NCBI GenBank assembly: GCA_964344625.1
Contig: CAYFNZ010000050.1
Location: 1-5,751, forward strand
Direction of reading: 5' to 3'
DNA length: 5,751 bases
Source: JAAYEL01 sp964344625
GTDB lineage: Bacteria; Bacillota; Clostridia; Tissierellales; Peptoniphilaceae
Part shown: positions 1-5,125 of the stretch, piece after piece
Position numbering within the stretch: position 1 is the stretch's first letter
Layout: each line of letters begins with the position of its first letter
Notes under the pieces: model-generated
Seen by the model: the letters and a program-made list of their open reading frames with translations, nothing else
The model's database searches: none
What the model was told of the DNA's origin: nothing
Program-made: the position numbers and the translations under genes

Positions 1-36
1 TATATTGGCACATGCTTTTGCTTTAACTTTGTCCAT
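1..36 (-). CDS. mvaD: Diphosphomevalonate decarboxylase, N-terminal fragment (runs off window)
   Basis: Only the first 12 codons are inside the window, reading MDKVKAKACANI. A lysine/alanine-rich start followed by A-N-I is the usual opening of diphosphomevalonate decarboxylase (consensus A-x-x-N-I-A-L-x-K-Y-W-G-K). This cytosolic enzyme makes isopentenyl diphosphate from mevalonate diphosphate with ATP. The start is supported by AGGAG at 44-48 (minus-strand sense), 7 nt before the ATG. The gene begins inside the last codons of mevalonate kinase, overlapping it by 14 nt in another frame, so the two are almost certainly co-transcribed and translationally coupled. The order mevalonate kinase then decarboxylase is standard in Gram-positive mevalonate operons. 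The identification rests on a short peptide plus context; another GHMP kinase such as phosphomevalonate kinase is the main alternative. Confidence 0.7.
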   Translation of the reverse strand, partial: MDKVKAKACANI

Positions 37-967
37 CTTCAACTCCTAAATAAGTAATCCAAGTATTTACGGCTCCATTTTTCTTAAGTTCAAGTGAGGC
101 CTTTTGGGCAAGGTCTATAGAATCAAATAGAGAAATGATACAACCCCCTCTTCCGCCTCCAGTAAGCTTTGAACCAAGGGCCCCCATCTTTCTAGAAATT
201 TCAACTAATTTATCCAAGCTGTCATTGCTCACGCTTAATTTTTTTAAGTATTCATGGGCCTGGTACATATATTGACCGAGTTCTTTCGCTTTGTTTTCTT
301 CTATACAGACTCTGGACTTTCTAGCTAAATCACCAAGGCTTTCAATAAAGCTATAATTAGACTTATCCTTTTCGATAAGGTCTCTTACATCACTTACGGC
401 TTCCTTGGTCTTGCCCTTAATTCCTGTATCTGCTATCAATAAAAAGGCATCAAGGTTCATTTCTAATTCCATAATCTTCTTGCCCTTTTCAAAATATACA
501 GGCTTTTGCTTAACCACTACCGTAGCATCAATGCCACTTGACTTACCATGGATTTGGTCTTCAGTTTGGTTTACTAGGTCAAGGGTTTCTTCTTCACTAA
601 TCTCCTTATTGAAGTATCTATAAATTGATCTAATGACTGATGTAGCCAGGGCCGCACTTGAGCCCATGCCTCTTTCATAAGGGATATTACCCCAGATTAC
701 AAATTTTAGGTCTGTAAAGTTCTCTCCCAAGTCTTGGAATATCTTTATGATAATATTTTTTATTGGTTCTATAATCTTTGGGGCATCTTTTAAAGGTCCT
801 GTGAAAATGTTACTTTCTATTTGGACCTCGCCTTTTATCCTCTCTATTTTCGTATAAATTTTTGCATCATAAAAGGGTATAGCTAGAGCAGGCATCCCAT
901 AAACAACTGAATGTTCACCTATTAGAATGATCTTTGCTATCGCTTTACCTAGGCTATTTTTCGACAT
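23..967 (-). CDS. mvk: Mevalonate kinase
   Basis: GHMP-family kinase of 314 residues, a normal length for bacterial mevalonate kinase. It phosphorylates mevalonate with ATP to 5-phosphomevalonate, the first committed kinase step of the mevalonate route to isoprenoids, in the cytosol. Three family motifs are visible in order: KIILIGEHSVVYG at 12-24; the ATP-binding loop PYERGMGSSAAL at 96-107; and KLTGGGRGGC at 267-276. E136 and D147, in E-(x10)-D around HGKSSGID at 140-147, have the same spacing as the Mg-ligand Glu193 and catalytic Asp204 of rat mevalonate kinase. The opening GEHSVVYG favours mevalonate kinase over phosphomevalonate kinase or homoserine kinase. The start at 967 is supported by AAGGAAGG ending 6 nt upstream. 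It is the first gene of its operon: the next gene starts inside its 3' end, and a promoter lies just upstream at 998-1006. Confidence 0.94.
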   Translation of the reverse strand: MSKNSLGKAIAKIILIGEHSVVYGMPALAIPFYDAKIYTKIERIKGEVQIESNIFTGPLKDAPKIIEPIKNIIIKIFQDLGENFTDLKFVIWGNIPYERGMGSSAALATSVIRSIYRYFNKEISEEETLDLVNQTEDQIHGKSSGIDATVVVKQKPVYFEKGKKIMELEMNLDAFLLIADTGIKGKTKEAVSDVRDLIEKDKSNYSFIESLGDLARKSRVCIEENKAKELGQYMYQAHEYLKKLSVSNDSLDKLVEISRKMGALGSKLTGGGRGGCIISLFDSIDLAQKASLELKKNGAVNTWITYLGVEDGQS

Positions 968-997
968 ATTATACCTTCCTTAACGCATTGTAAAATA

Positions 998-1006
998 ATT
1001 ATATCA
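998..1006 (-). promoter_or_regulatory. Extended -10 promoter of the mevalonate operon
   Basis: On the minus strand the sequence TGATATAAT forms an exact extended -10 element (TG-n-TATAAT). No good TTGACA-like -35 is found 15-19 nt upstream, as is common for extended -10 promoters. Transcription would begin near 991, giving a leader of about 24 nt that contains the AAGGAAGG ribosome site. The -35 zone overlaps the asnA promoter that points the other way. Confidence 0.6.
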
Positions 1007-1012
1007 TAATTT

Positions 1013-1041
1013 TTCTCATGATTTCCTATTTGTGTTATAAT
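1013..1041 (+). promoter_or_regulatory. asnA promoter (sigma-A type, extended -10)
   Basis: TATAAT at 1036-1041 is preceded by TG at 1033-1034, an exact extended -10. A -35 candidate TTCTCA at 1013-1018 matches TTGACA at four of six positions with a 17-nt spacer. The predicted start near 1048 leaves a leader of only about 15 nt before the asnA ATG at 1063. That leaves no room for a T-box or other riboswitch. The element also rules out the upstream in-frame ATG at 1018 as the translation start. Confidence 0.65.
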
Positions 1042-1062
1042 CTTAAAAATGAGGTGTTAAGT

Positions 1063-2079
1063 ATGATGAATTTGAAAGTTCCAATGGGTTATAAGTCGGA
1101 TTTGAACCTCCTACAAACCCAATATTGGATTAAAGAAATTAAAGATTTTTTCCAAGTATCCCTTGCTCAAAACCTAAATCTTGTCAGGGTTTCAGCCCCT
1201 ATGTTTGTCAAGCAATCTAGCGGTATGAACGACTACCTAACCGGTATAGAAAAGCCTGTTTCTTTTGAGCTAGAAGAGGCTAATGGAATTAATTCGAGGG
1301 TTGAAATAGTTCATTCCCTAGCCAAGTGGAAGAGATTTGCCTTAAAGCAATATCAGATTCCAGAATACAGCGGAATTTATACAGACATGAATGCCATAAG
1401 GTCTTTTGAAGTCTTAGATAATACCCACTCTATTTATGTCGACCAATGGGACTGGGAGAAGGTCATTGCAAAAGAAGATGTCAATGAGGACTTTTTAAAA
1501 GAGACTGTTAGGACTATTTTTAAGACTTTTAAGCAACTAGAGTCTTACTTAAGCCAAAATATTCCTAATTATATTAGGCTTTTACCTGATGAAATATTTT
1601 TTATCAACTCACAACAACTAGAATACCTTTATCCCGACCAAAGTCCAGAAGAAAGGGAAAAGTCTATAACAAAAGAAAAAAAGGCCGTTTTTCTTATGAA
1701 AATTGGCGATGTTTTAGAATCAGGAATCAAGCATGGTGACAGGTCACCTGACTATGATGATTGGTCCCTAAATGGCGACTTGCTTATATGGAACCCCATC
1801 CTTGATGATGCCTTAGAACTATCTAGCATGGGCGTTAGGGTTACACCTGAAAAATTGCTAGAACAATTAGAGAAATCCGAAGCATCTGAAAGACTGTCTA
1901 TGGATTATCATAGGCAATTATTAAATAATGAATTACCGCAAACTATTGGTGGCGGTATTGGTCAATCAAGAATATGTATGCTATTCTTGCAAAAGGCCCA
2001 CATCGGTGAAGTCCAATCTTCTATCTGGCCTGATGAGATGATTAATAGGTGCCTAGAAAATAATATAATTTTACTATAA
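1063..2079 (+). CDS. asnA: Aspartate-ammonia ligase (asparagine synthetase A)
   Basis: Cytosolic enzyme that makes asparagine from aspartate, ammonia and ATP; it belongs to the class II aminoacyl-tRNA-synthetase-like fold. From the chosen start it has 338 residues, against about 330 in E. coli AsnA. Signatures (numbered from this start): VHSLAKWKR at 83-91, YVDQWDWE at 125-132, SPDYDDWSLNGD at 228-239, ELSSMGVR at 252-259 and the ATP-site motif GGGIGQSR at 296-303. All are near-identical to the E. coli protein as I recall it, apart from a roughly 10-residue gap after PDYDDWS. The frame is open back to an ATG at 1018, but the -10 box lies inside that extension. GAGGTG at 1051-1056 sits 6 nt before the ATG at 1063. 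A second ATG at 1066 is equally readable, so the start is certain to within one codon. The gene is monocistronic: divergent from mvk, convergent with deoD. Confidence 0.96.
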   Translation: MMNLKVPMGYKSDLNLLQTQYWIKEIKDFFQVSLAQNLNLVRVSAPMFVKQSSGMNDYLTGIEKPVSFELEEANGINSRVEIVHSLAKWKRFALKQYQIPEYSGIYTDMNAIRSFEVLDNTHSIYVDQWDWEKVIAKEDVNEDFLKETVRTIFKTFKQLESYLSQNIPNYIRLLPDEIFFINSQQLEYLYPDQSPEEREKSITKEKKAVFLMKIGDVLESGIKHGDRSPDYDDWSLNGDLLIWNPILDDALELSSMGVRVTPEKLLEQLEKSEASERLSMDYHRQLLNNELPQTIGGGIGQSRICMLFLQKAHIGEVQSSIWPDEMINRCLENNIILL

Positions 2080-2084
2080 AAAAC

Positions 2085-2157
2085 AAAAGATAAATTCAGA
2101 GTGCTCAAAGAAGCTTTTCGCATTTCTTACTGCACTGAATTTATCTTTTTTCTTTTT
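2085..2157. terminator. Bidirectional terminator between asnA and deoD
   Basis: AAAAGATAAATTCA at 2085-2098 pairs perfectly with TGAATTTATCTTTT at 2136-2149 (14 bp). A 2-nt bulge (GA) follows, then GTGC/GCAC (2101-2104 with 2132-2135), then a 27-nt apical part that can form a small AAGAA/TTCTT helix. A T-rich run (2146-2157) follows on the plus strand and an A-rich run (2078-2088) precedes it. The hairpin can therefore end asnA from the left and the mntP-deoD cluster from the right. Confidence 0.85.
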
Positions 2158-2162
2158 CTATC

Positions 2163-2873
2163 TTATTCTGGTGCTACTTCTAGGGCAAGTCTCATCATGT
2201 CAGTATAGGCTTTTTCTCTTGTTTCAGCACTATCTTCACCTTCAGAGTTATCAGAAATAGTACAGATAACTAGGGAGTCCTTACCATGTTTTCTAGCTGT
2301 CATAAATAAGCCTGCAGCTTCCATTTCTACTGCTAGGGTTCCATATTTTACTAGGTTTTCAAATTCTTTTGGATTCCATTCCATATAGAAGTCATCATTT
2401 GAGAAAATTGTTCCAAAGTAGGCATTGATACCAAGTTCTTCAGCTTTTTCCTTAGTCTTAACTACTAGTTCAAAAGTTGGTGTTGGTGGGAATTGGATTT
2501 GTCCAAACTTGCCAGTAACTACACTACTATTTGTACTTGCAGCAGTTGCTACAACTACATCCTTAACCTTTAGGTAACTTTGTAGGCCACCTGCAGTTCC
2601 TACTCTGATGATTGTTTGTACATCATAGAAATCAAAAAGTTCATTATAATAAATCATGGCAGATGGAATACCCATTCCAGATCCCATTACTGAAACTCTT
2701 TTTCCATTGTAATATCCTGTAAATCCTAACATTCCTCTAACTTCAGTGAAGCATTCTACGTCAGTTAAAAAGGTATCAGCTATAAATTTTGCTCTTTTTG
2801 GATCTCCTGGCATCAAGACAGTATTTGCTATCTGGTCCTTGCTAGTTGCTCCAATGTGTGGTGTTGGTATCAT
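2163..2873 (-). CDS. deoD: Purine-nucleoside phosphorylase, DeoD type
   Basis: Cytosolic hexameric-type (NP-I family) phosphorylase that splits purine (deoxy)ribonucleosides with phosphate to free base and (deoxy)ribose 1-phosphate for salvage. It has 236 residues, close to the 239 of E. coli DeoD. Visible residues matching known E. coli sites: H6 (His4), GDPKR at 23-27 with phosphate-binding R27 (Arg24), RGMLGFTG at 46-53 with R46 (Arg43), IIRVGTAGG at 88-96 with R90 (Arg87), the ribose-binding EMEAAG at 183-188, catalytic D208 (Asp204) and R219 (Arg217, seven residues before the conserved D-M). EMEAAG and the Asp/Arg pair favour DeoD over uridine phosphorylase. The start at 2873 has a perfect AGGAGG (2878-2883) 4 nt upstream. 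It lies 18 nt after a tiny lipoprotein gene and is last in a minus-strand cluster, followed by the shared terminator. Confidence 0.95.
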   Translation of the reverse strand: MIPTPHIGATSKDQIANTVLMPGDPKRAKFIADTFLTDVECFTEVRGMLGFTGYYNGKRVSVMGSGMGIPSAMIYYNELFDFYDVQTIIRVGTAGGLQSYLKVKDVVVATAASTNSSVVTGKFGQIQFPPTPTFELVVKTKEKAEELGINAYFGTIFSNDDFYMEWNPKEFENLVKYGTLAVEMEAAGLFMTARKHGKDSLVICTISDNSEGEDSAETREKAYTDMMRLALEVAPE

Positions 2874-2891
2874 ATATCCTCCTGTTTTTAC

Positions 2892-2999
2892 TTAATTTGT
2901 AACTTCGATTTGCTTGCCATTTTCATCGTGAATTGGAAAATAACAGGATGATAAAACAAGCGTTAAAATAAATAATATTAAAACTAATCTTTTTTTCAT
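2892..2999 (-). CDS. Tiny lipoprotein (35 residues) between mntP and deoD
   Basis: Small gene of 35 codons plus TAA. The product begins MKKRLVLILF, runs through a hydrophobic stretch (residues 5-16) and reaches a textbook lipobox L16-S17-S18-C19. Signal peptidase II should cut before C19, leaving a lipid-anchored peptide of only 17 residues (CYFPIHDENGKQIEVTN) on the outer face of the membrane. The ATG lies 3 nt after the mntP stop and the stop lies 18 nt before the deoD ATG, so it fills an otherwise empty gap in a tight cluster. Its ribosome site is weak (TAGG about 7 nt upstream, inside the mntP end), so translation is probably coupled to mntP. I do not recognise the mature part. It could be a real micro-lipoprotein, a carrier of a signal-peptide-derived signalling peptide, or the remnant of a longer lipoprotein. 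The lipobox and gap-filling fit are directly visible; any function is unknown. Confidence 0.7.
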   Translation of the reverse strand: MKKRLVLILFILTLVLSSCYFPIHDENGKQIEVTN

Positions 3000-3002
3000 A
3001 GT

Positions 3003-3557
3003 CTAGCCTATAAATCCTTCCGCTAAAATCTTAATTCCTATTAGGATTAAGATGCTTCCTCCTGATAGCTCTGCTATATACTTTCTTCTAGCTCCTATAG
3101 AATTCCCAGCCAAAACTCCAACTATAGATAGGATAAAACTAATCACCCCAATTACTATTACTGGTGATAAAAATTTATCTGTAACTATCGATATTGAAAT
3201 ACCAACTGCTAGGGCATCAATACTTGTAGCTATAGCCAATAAAAGCATGCTTTGACTTCTTCTCTCACATGATTCTCCCATCTTTTTACTTTCTATGGAT
3301 TCTTTTAGCATTGATATCCCTATAAAAAGTAATAAGAAAAAGGCTACCCAGTGGTCTATACTTTCTATATAAACCCTAAATGACTGACCAAGAAAATATC
3401 CTATCAAGGTCATAACAGCTTGAGCTCCGCCAAACCAGAGGCCAGCTTCTAAAGCCTTTTTGCTCTTGTCCTGAGAAGATAAACCCAGACATATAGAAAT
3501 AGCGAAGGCATCCATGGCCAAGGCTACGCCTAATAAAAGTTGTTCAATAAATTCCAT
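3003..3557 (-). CDS. mntP: Manganese efflux pump MntP
   Basis: Six-helix inner-membrane protein of the MntP (DUF204) family, 184 residues, the usual length. The family exports Mn(II) and protects against manganese overload. It shows the two-fold family repeat with an acidic residue in each half: ALAMDAFAISI at 12-22 (D16) and AIATSIDALAVGIS at 108-121 (D114); both Asp are conserved and needed in characterised MntP. Hydrophobic segments lie at roughly 3-27, 38-60, 67-87, 104-125, 130-152 and 163-182, with a charged loop (EESKK/CERR region, 86-101) between the halves. The start at 3557 is supported by GGAG (3565-3568) 7 nt upstream. It heads the cluster mntP - tiny lipoprotein - deoD. In other bacteria mntP is often controlled by a yybP-ykoY manganese riboswitch or MntR; the roughly 70 nt available here after the preceding terminator hold no room for that riboswitch. 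Substrate specificity is inferred from the family. Confidence 0.92.
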   Translation of the reverse strand: MEFIEQLLLGVALAMDAFAISICLGLSSQDKSKKALEAGLWFGGAQAVMTLIGYFLGQSFRVYIESIDHWVAFFLLLFIGISMLKESIESKKMGESCERRSQSMLLLAIATSIDALAVGISISIVTDKFLSPVIVIGVISFILSIVGVLAGNSIGARRKYIAELSGGSILILIGIKILAEGFIG

Positions 3558-3584
3558 CCATACACTCCATTATATACTTGTTTT

Positions 3585-3590
3585 ATTATA
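3585..3590 (-). promoter_or_regulatory. Probable -10 box of the mntP cluster
   Basis: TATAAT on the minus strand, 27 nt before the mntP ATG, would start transcription near 3578 with a short leader carrying the GGAG site. No convincing -35 is seen at the right distance. A second TATAAT at 3569-3574 is too close to the ribosome site to serve normally. An inverted repeat ACAATT/AATTGT (3616-3621 and 3592-3597) flanks the -35 zone and could be an operator, but it is short and may be chance. Confidence 0.4.
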
Positions 3591-3627
3591 TACAATTCTA
3601 CCTAACTTTACTAGAAAAATTGTCTAG

Positions 3628-3665
3628 AAATAAAAATATCTGCTAGTTAATTCTAACAGATATTT
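3628..3665 (-). terminator. Rho-independent terminator after the secreted repeat protein
   Basis: In the minus-strand sense AAATATCTGTTAG (3653-3665) pairs with CTAGCAGATATTT (3634-3646) over 13 bp with one G-U pair. The loop is the 6-nt AATTAA, and TTATTT follows. It sits 25 nt beyond the stop of the secreted repeat protein and insulates mntP from it. Confidence 0.85.
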
Positions 3666-3690
3666 GATAGCAATAGTTTTTATATTATTA

Positions 3691-4284
3691 TTAATTGGCC
3701 TTCTTTGTGCTTGCACTTCCCTTAAATTCAATTATTGGAATTGAAGGCTTAACTCTTTCGTTTGAATTTGGATTAATCCAAGATCCAGCTACATCCTTTT
3801 CAGAAGAAATATTTATCATTCCCTTGTGGCTAGCAAAAATATAATAGACCCCTGGGTGAACTATATTTACCCTGTCTTTTTCATGTTTTGCCTTGGAAGC
3901 ACTCATATAGCCAAAAGTTTTTACCTTAACTTCGAATAAGGACTTATCTTCATTAAAGGTACCTACTTTCTTTTTGAATTCATCAAATTCAAAAGGTAGT
4001 CCATTAATATTATCTTCTGGATTTATCCAGCCTCCTGCTACACCAGGGTCTTTAGTAATATTAATCATACCATTATATATTCTATAGATATAATAAGTTC
4101 CAGCATCATAAGTAGAAGTGTGATTCTTCTTAGCCTTAGCTTTAAATGAATCATAATAAACTTTTACTGGATTATTCAATTCATATGAATCAGCTGCCTT
4201 AACACTATTTAATGGTGTTGAAAATAATAGTACAGCTCCCAATAATACAGATGAACCTATTTTTAATATCTTTTTTACGCCCAT
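3691..4284 (-). CDS. Secreted protein with two YYIY/NGMINI/WINP modules (SH3-like, unassigned)
   Basis: A 197-residue protein with a clear Sec signal peptide: basic start (K4, K5, K8), hydrophobic core about 11-22, and cleavage likely after VKA or VKAA at 30-31. No lipobox, LPXTG anchor or C-terminal membrane segment is present, so it should be released or held at the wall non-covalently. The mature part has two related modules, about 39-92 and 118-175. Their cores (62-89 and 145-172) align without gaps with 16 of 28 residues identical: G-x-YYI..., GMINI, VAG-x-WINP. The short beta-strand pattern ending in a G-x-W-I motif recalls the bacterial SH3-type cell-wall-binding modules of endolysins; that is inference, not a confident family match. 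No catalytic domain is attached. The start has AGGAGG (4291-4296) 6 nt upstream. The gene is monocistronic, with its own promoter and terminators on both sides. Wall binding, adhesion or host interaction are possible roles, all unproven. Confidence 0.85.
   Translation of the reverse strand: MGVKKILKIGSSVLLGAVLLFSTPLNSVKAADSYELNNPVKVYYDSFKAKAKKNHTSTYDAGTYYIYRIYNGMINITKDPGVAGGWINPEDNINGLPFEFDEFKKKVGTFNEDKSLFEVKVKTFGYMSASKAKHEKDRVNIVHPGVYYIFASHKGMINISSEKDVAGSWINPNSNERVKPSIPIIEFKGSASTKKAN
3760..4170 (-). repeat. Tandem protein-level duplication within the secreted protein
   Basis: The two modules are encoded at about 4009-4170 and 3760-3933, offset by 83 residues. The protein similarity is clear (16 of 28 identical core residues), but the DNA has diverged, so the duplication is old. 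The linker (about residues 93-117) is acidic/basic and rich in F, D, E and K. Confidence 0.8.
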
Positions 4285-4308
4285 ACTATGCCTCCTAGAT
4301 GATAATAT

Positions 4309-4335
4309 ATTATATCCTTGAGCATTTTAAATCAA
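4309..4335 (-). promoter_or_regulatory. Promoter of the secreted repeat protein
   Basis: On the minus strand TATAAT (4309-4314) has TTGATT (4330-4335) upstream, four of six matches to TTGACA, with a 15-nt spacer that is slightly short. Transcription would begin near 4302, leaving a leader of about 18 nt with AGGAGG. It starts right after the terminator of the preceding operon. Confidence 0.55.
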
Positions 4336-4345
4336 TAATAATTAC

Positions 4346-4390
4346 AAAAAAGTTACGAAAATAAAATTATTTATAACATTTTCGTAACTT
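4346..4390 (-). terminator. Terminator of the thioredoxin-ccdA operon
   Basis: In the minus-strand sense AAGTTACGAAAAT (4378-4390) pairs perfectly with ATTTTCGTAACTT (4350-4362): 13 bp, a 15-nt AT-rich loop, and a run of six T ending at 4346. It begins 36 nt after the ccdA stop. The stem is weak in G-C, but its perfect symmetry also makes it a candidate protein-binding palindrome. Confidence 0.75.
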
Positions 4391-4426
4391 ATGAGAATTT
4401 TTCTTAATAATCAAAAAGGCCTTTTC

Positions 4427-5125
4427 CTATATCCCCAAGGACAAGAAGTATACCCCTAAGGCAAAAATAAGTAAGCCCAGTATGCCTTCAACTACCTTGG
4501 CTAGGTTCTTATAGCCTTTTTTCACCATAAGTTCATTAAGGCCAACTGACCAGGTCCCTGCCAAAAGAGTTACTATGCTATGGCCAATTGCAAACATCAC
4601 AAATAAGAATATCCCCCATAAAATGCTTAAATTTGAAGAAGAAATCACCAAGGAAATAAGGGCTATCATTACAGGTGTCGTGCAAGGTGATGCAAAAAAG
4701 CCTGCTAATAGTCCAGAAATAAAGGCACCTATGGAGTTCTTTTTAGTACTCTTATTTAGGAGGTTATTTGGCTTGATAAAATAGTAAATCCCCCAACTTT
4801 GAATAGCCATCATAATCATTAGTATTCCAACACCAAGGTAAATATATGAGGGTACAAGCCCTACTAGCCTACCCAGAAGACTTGAAACCACTCCAATACC
4901 GATAAAGGTTATGGACATACCAAGGACAAATATCAAAGATAGCCTAAATGACTTGGACCTATTTTCCTCTCCGCTCCCCTTTACATAGCCCATAATCAAA
5001 GGAATTGAGCTTAAGGAGCATGGAGTAAGCGAAGTCAAAAAGCCCGCCACCAAGGCAATTAAAGGCGTTAATAGGCTTGAGTTGTTAAGGAGCTTTGCTA
5101 AATCTACTAGAATCTTATTTAGCAT
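4427..5125 (-). CDS. ccdA: CcdA/DsbD-type transmembrane thiol-disulfide electron carrier
   Basis: Polytopic membrane protein of 232 residues (CcdA family, 6 helices). The family carries electrons from cytoplasmic thioredoxin across the membrane to extracytoplasmic thioredoxin-like proteins. The two family cysteines are present, each after a proline: LTPC with C36 and SPCTTP with C148. Hydrophobic segments lie at roughly 17-47, 61-87, 93-115, 132-160, 165-191 and 210-230. Both cysteines lie at the start of repeated halves (GFLTSLTPC and GFFASPC), as in the inverted-repeat fold. The start is uncertain: the ATG at 5125 is used here, but an in-frame TTG at 5131 also has a fitting distance from the AGAGGA site and would add two residues. 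Either start overlaps the end of the thioredoxin-like gene, so the two are coupled and most likely partners. Actual cytochrome c maturation is unlikely to be the role if, as suspected, the host is a fermentative anaerobe; reduction of surface protein thiols or methionine sulfoxide is more plausible. Confidence 0.9.
   Translation of the reverse strand: MLNKILVDLAKLLNNSSLLTPLIALVAGFLTSLTPCSLSSIPLIMGYVKGSGEENRSKSFRLSLIFVLGMSITFIGIGVVSSLLGRLVGLVPSYIYLGVGILMIMMAIQSWGIYYFIKPNNLLNKSTKKNSIGAFISGLLAGFFASPCTTPVMIALISLVISSSNLSILWGIFLFVMFAIGHSIVTLLAGTWSVGLNELMVKKGYKNLAKVVEGILGLLIFALGVYFLSLGI

Noticed and set aside
405..623. Plus-strand open frame of 72 codons opposite mvk
   Set aside because: It lies wholly antisense to a well-supported kinase, has no ribosome site or family features, and is a by-product of the codon pattern of mvk.
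968..973. TATAAT immediately before the mvk ATG as a promoter
   Set aside because: Transcription from it would start inside the gene and lose the ribosome site; the extended -10 at 998-1006 fits better.
1041..1062. Asn T-box or other riboswitch before asnA
   Set aside because: The leader predicted from the promoter is about 15 nt, far too short for a T-box.
3052..3255. Plus-strand open frame of 67 codons opposite mntP
   Set aside because: Antisense to mntP; no independent start signals, and its composition mirrors hydrophobic codons read backwards.
4275..4325. Minus-strand 16-codon frame overlapping the start of the secreted-protein gene (possible leader peptide)
   Set aside because: Its ATG at 4323-4325 lies upstream of the predicted -10 box (4309-4314), so it would not be in the transcript.
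4414..4425. AAAAGGCCTTTT palindrome just after the ccdA stop as a terminator
   Set aside because: Perfect 12-nt palindrome but with no loop, so it cannot fold into a normal hairpin; the real terminator is the 13-bp hairpin at 4346-4390.
4575..4784. Plus-strand open frame of 69 codons opposite ccdA
   Set aside because: Antisense to a conserved membrane protein with both key cysteines; no ribosome site or recognisable product.
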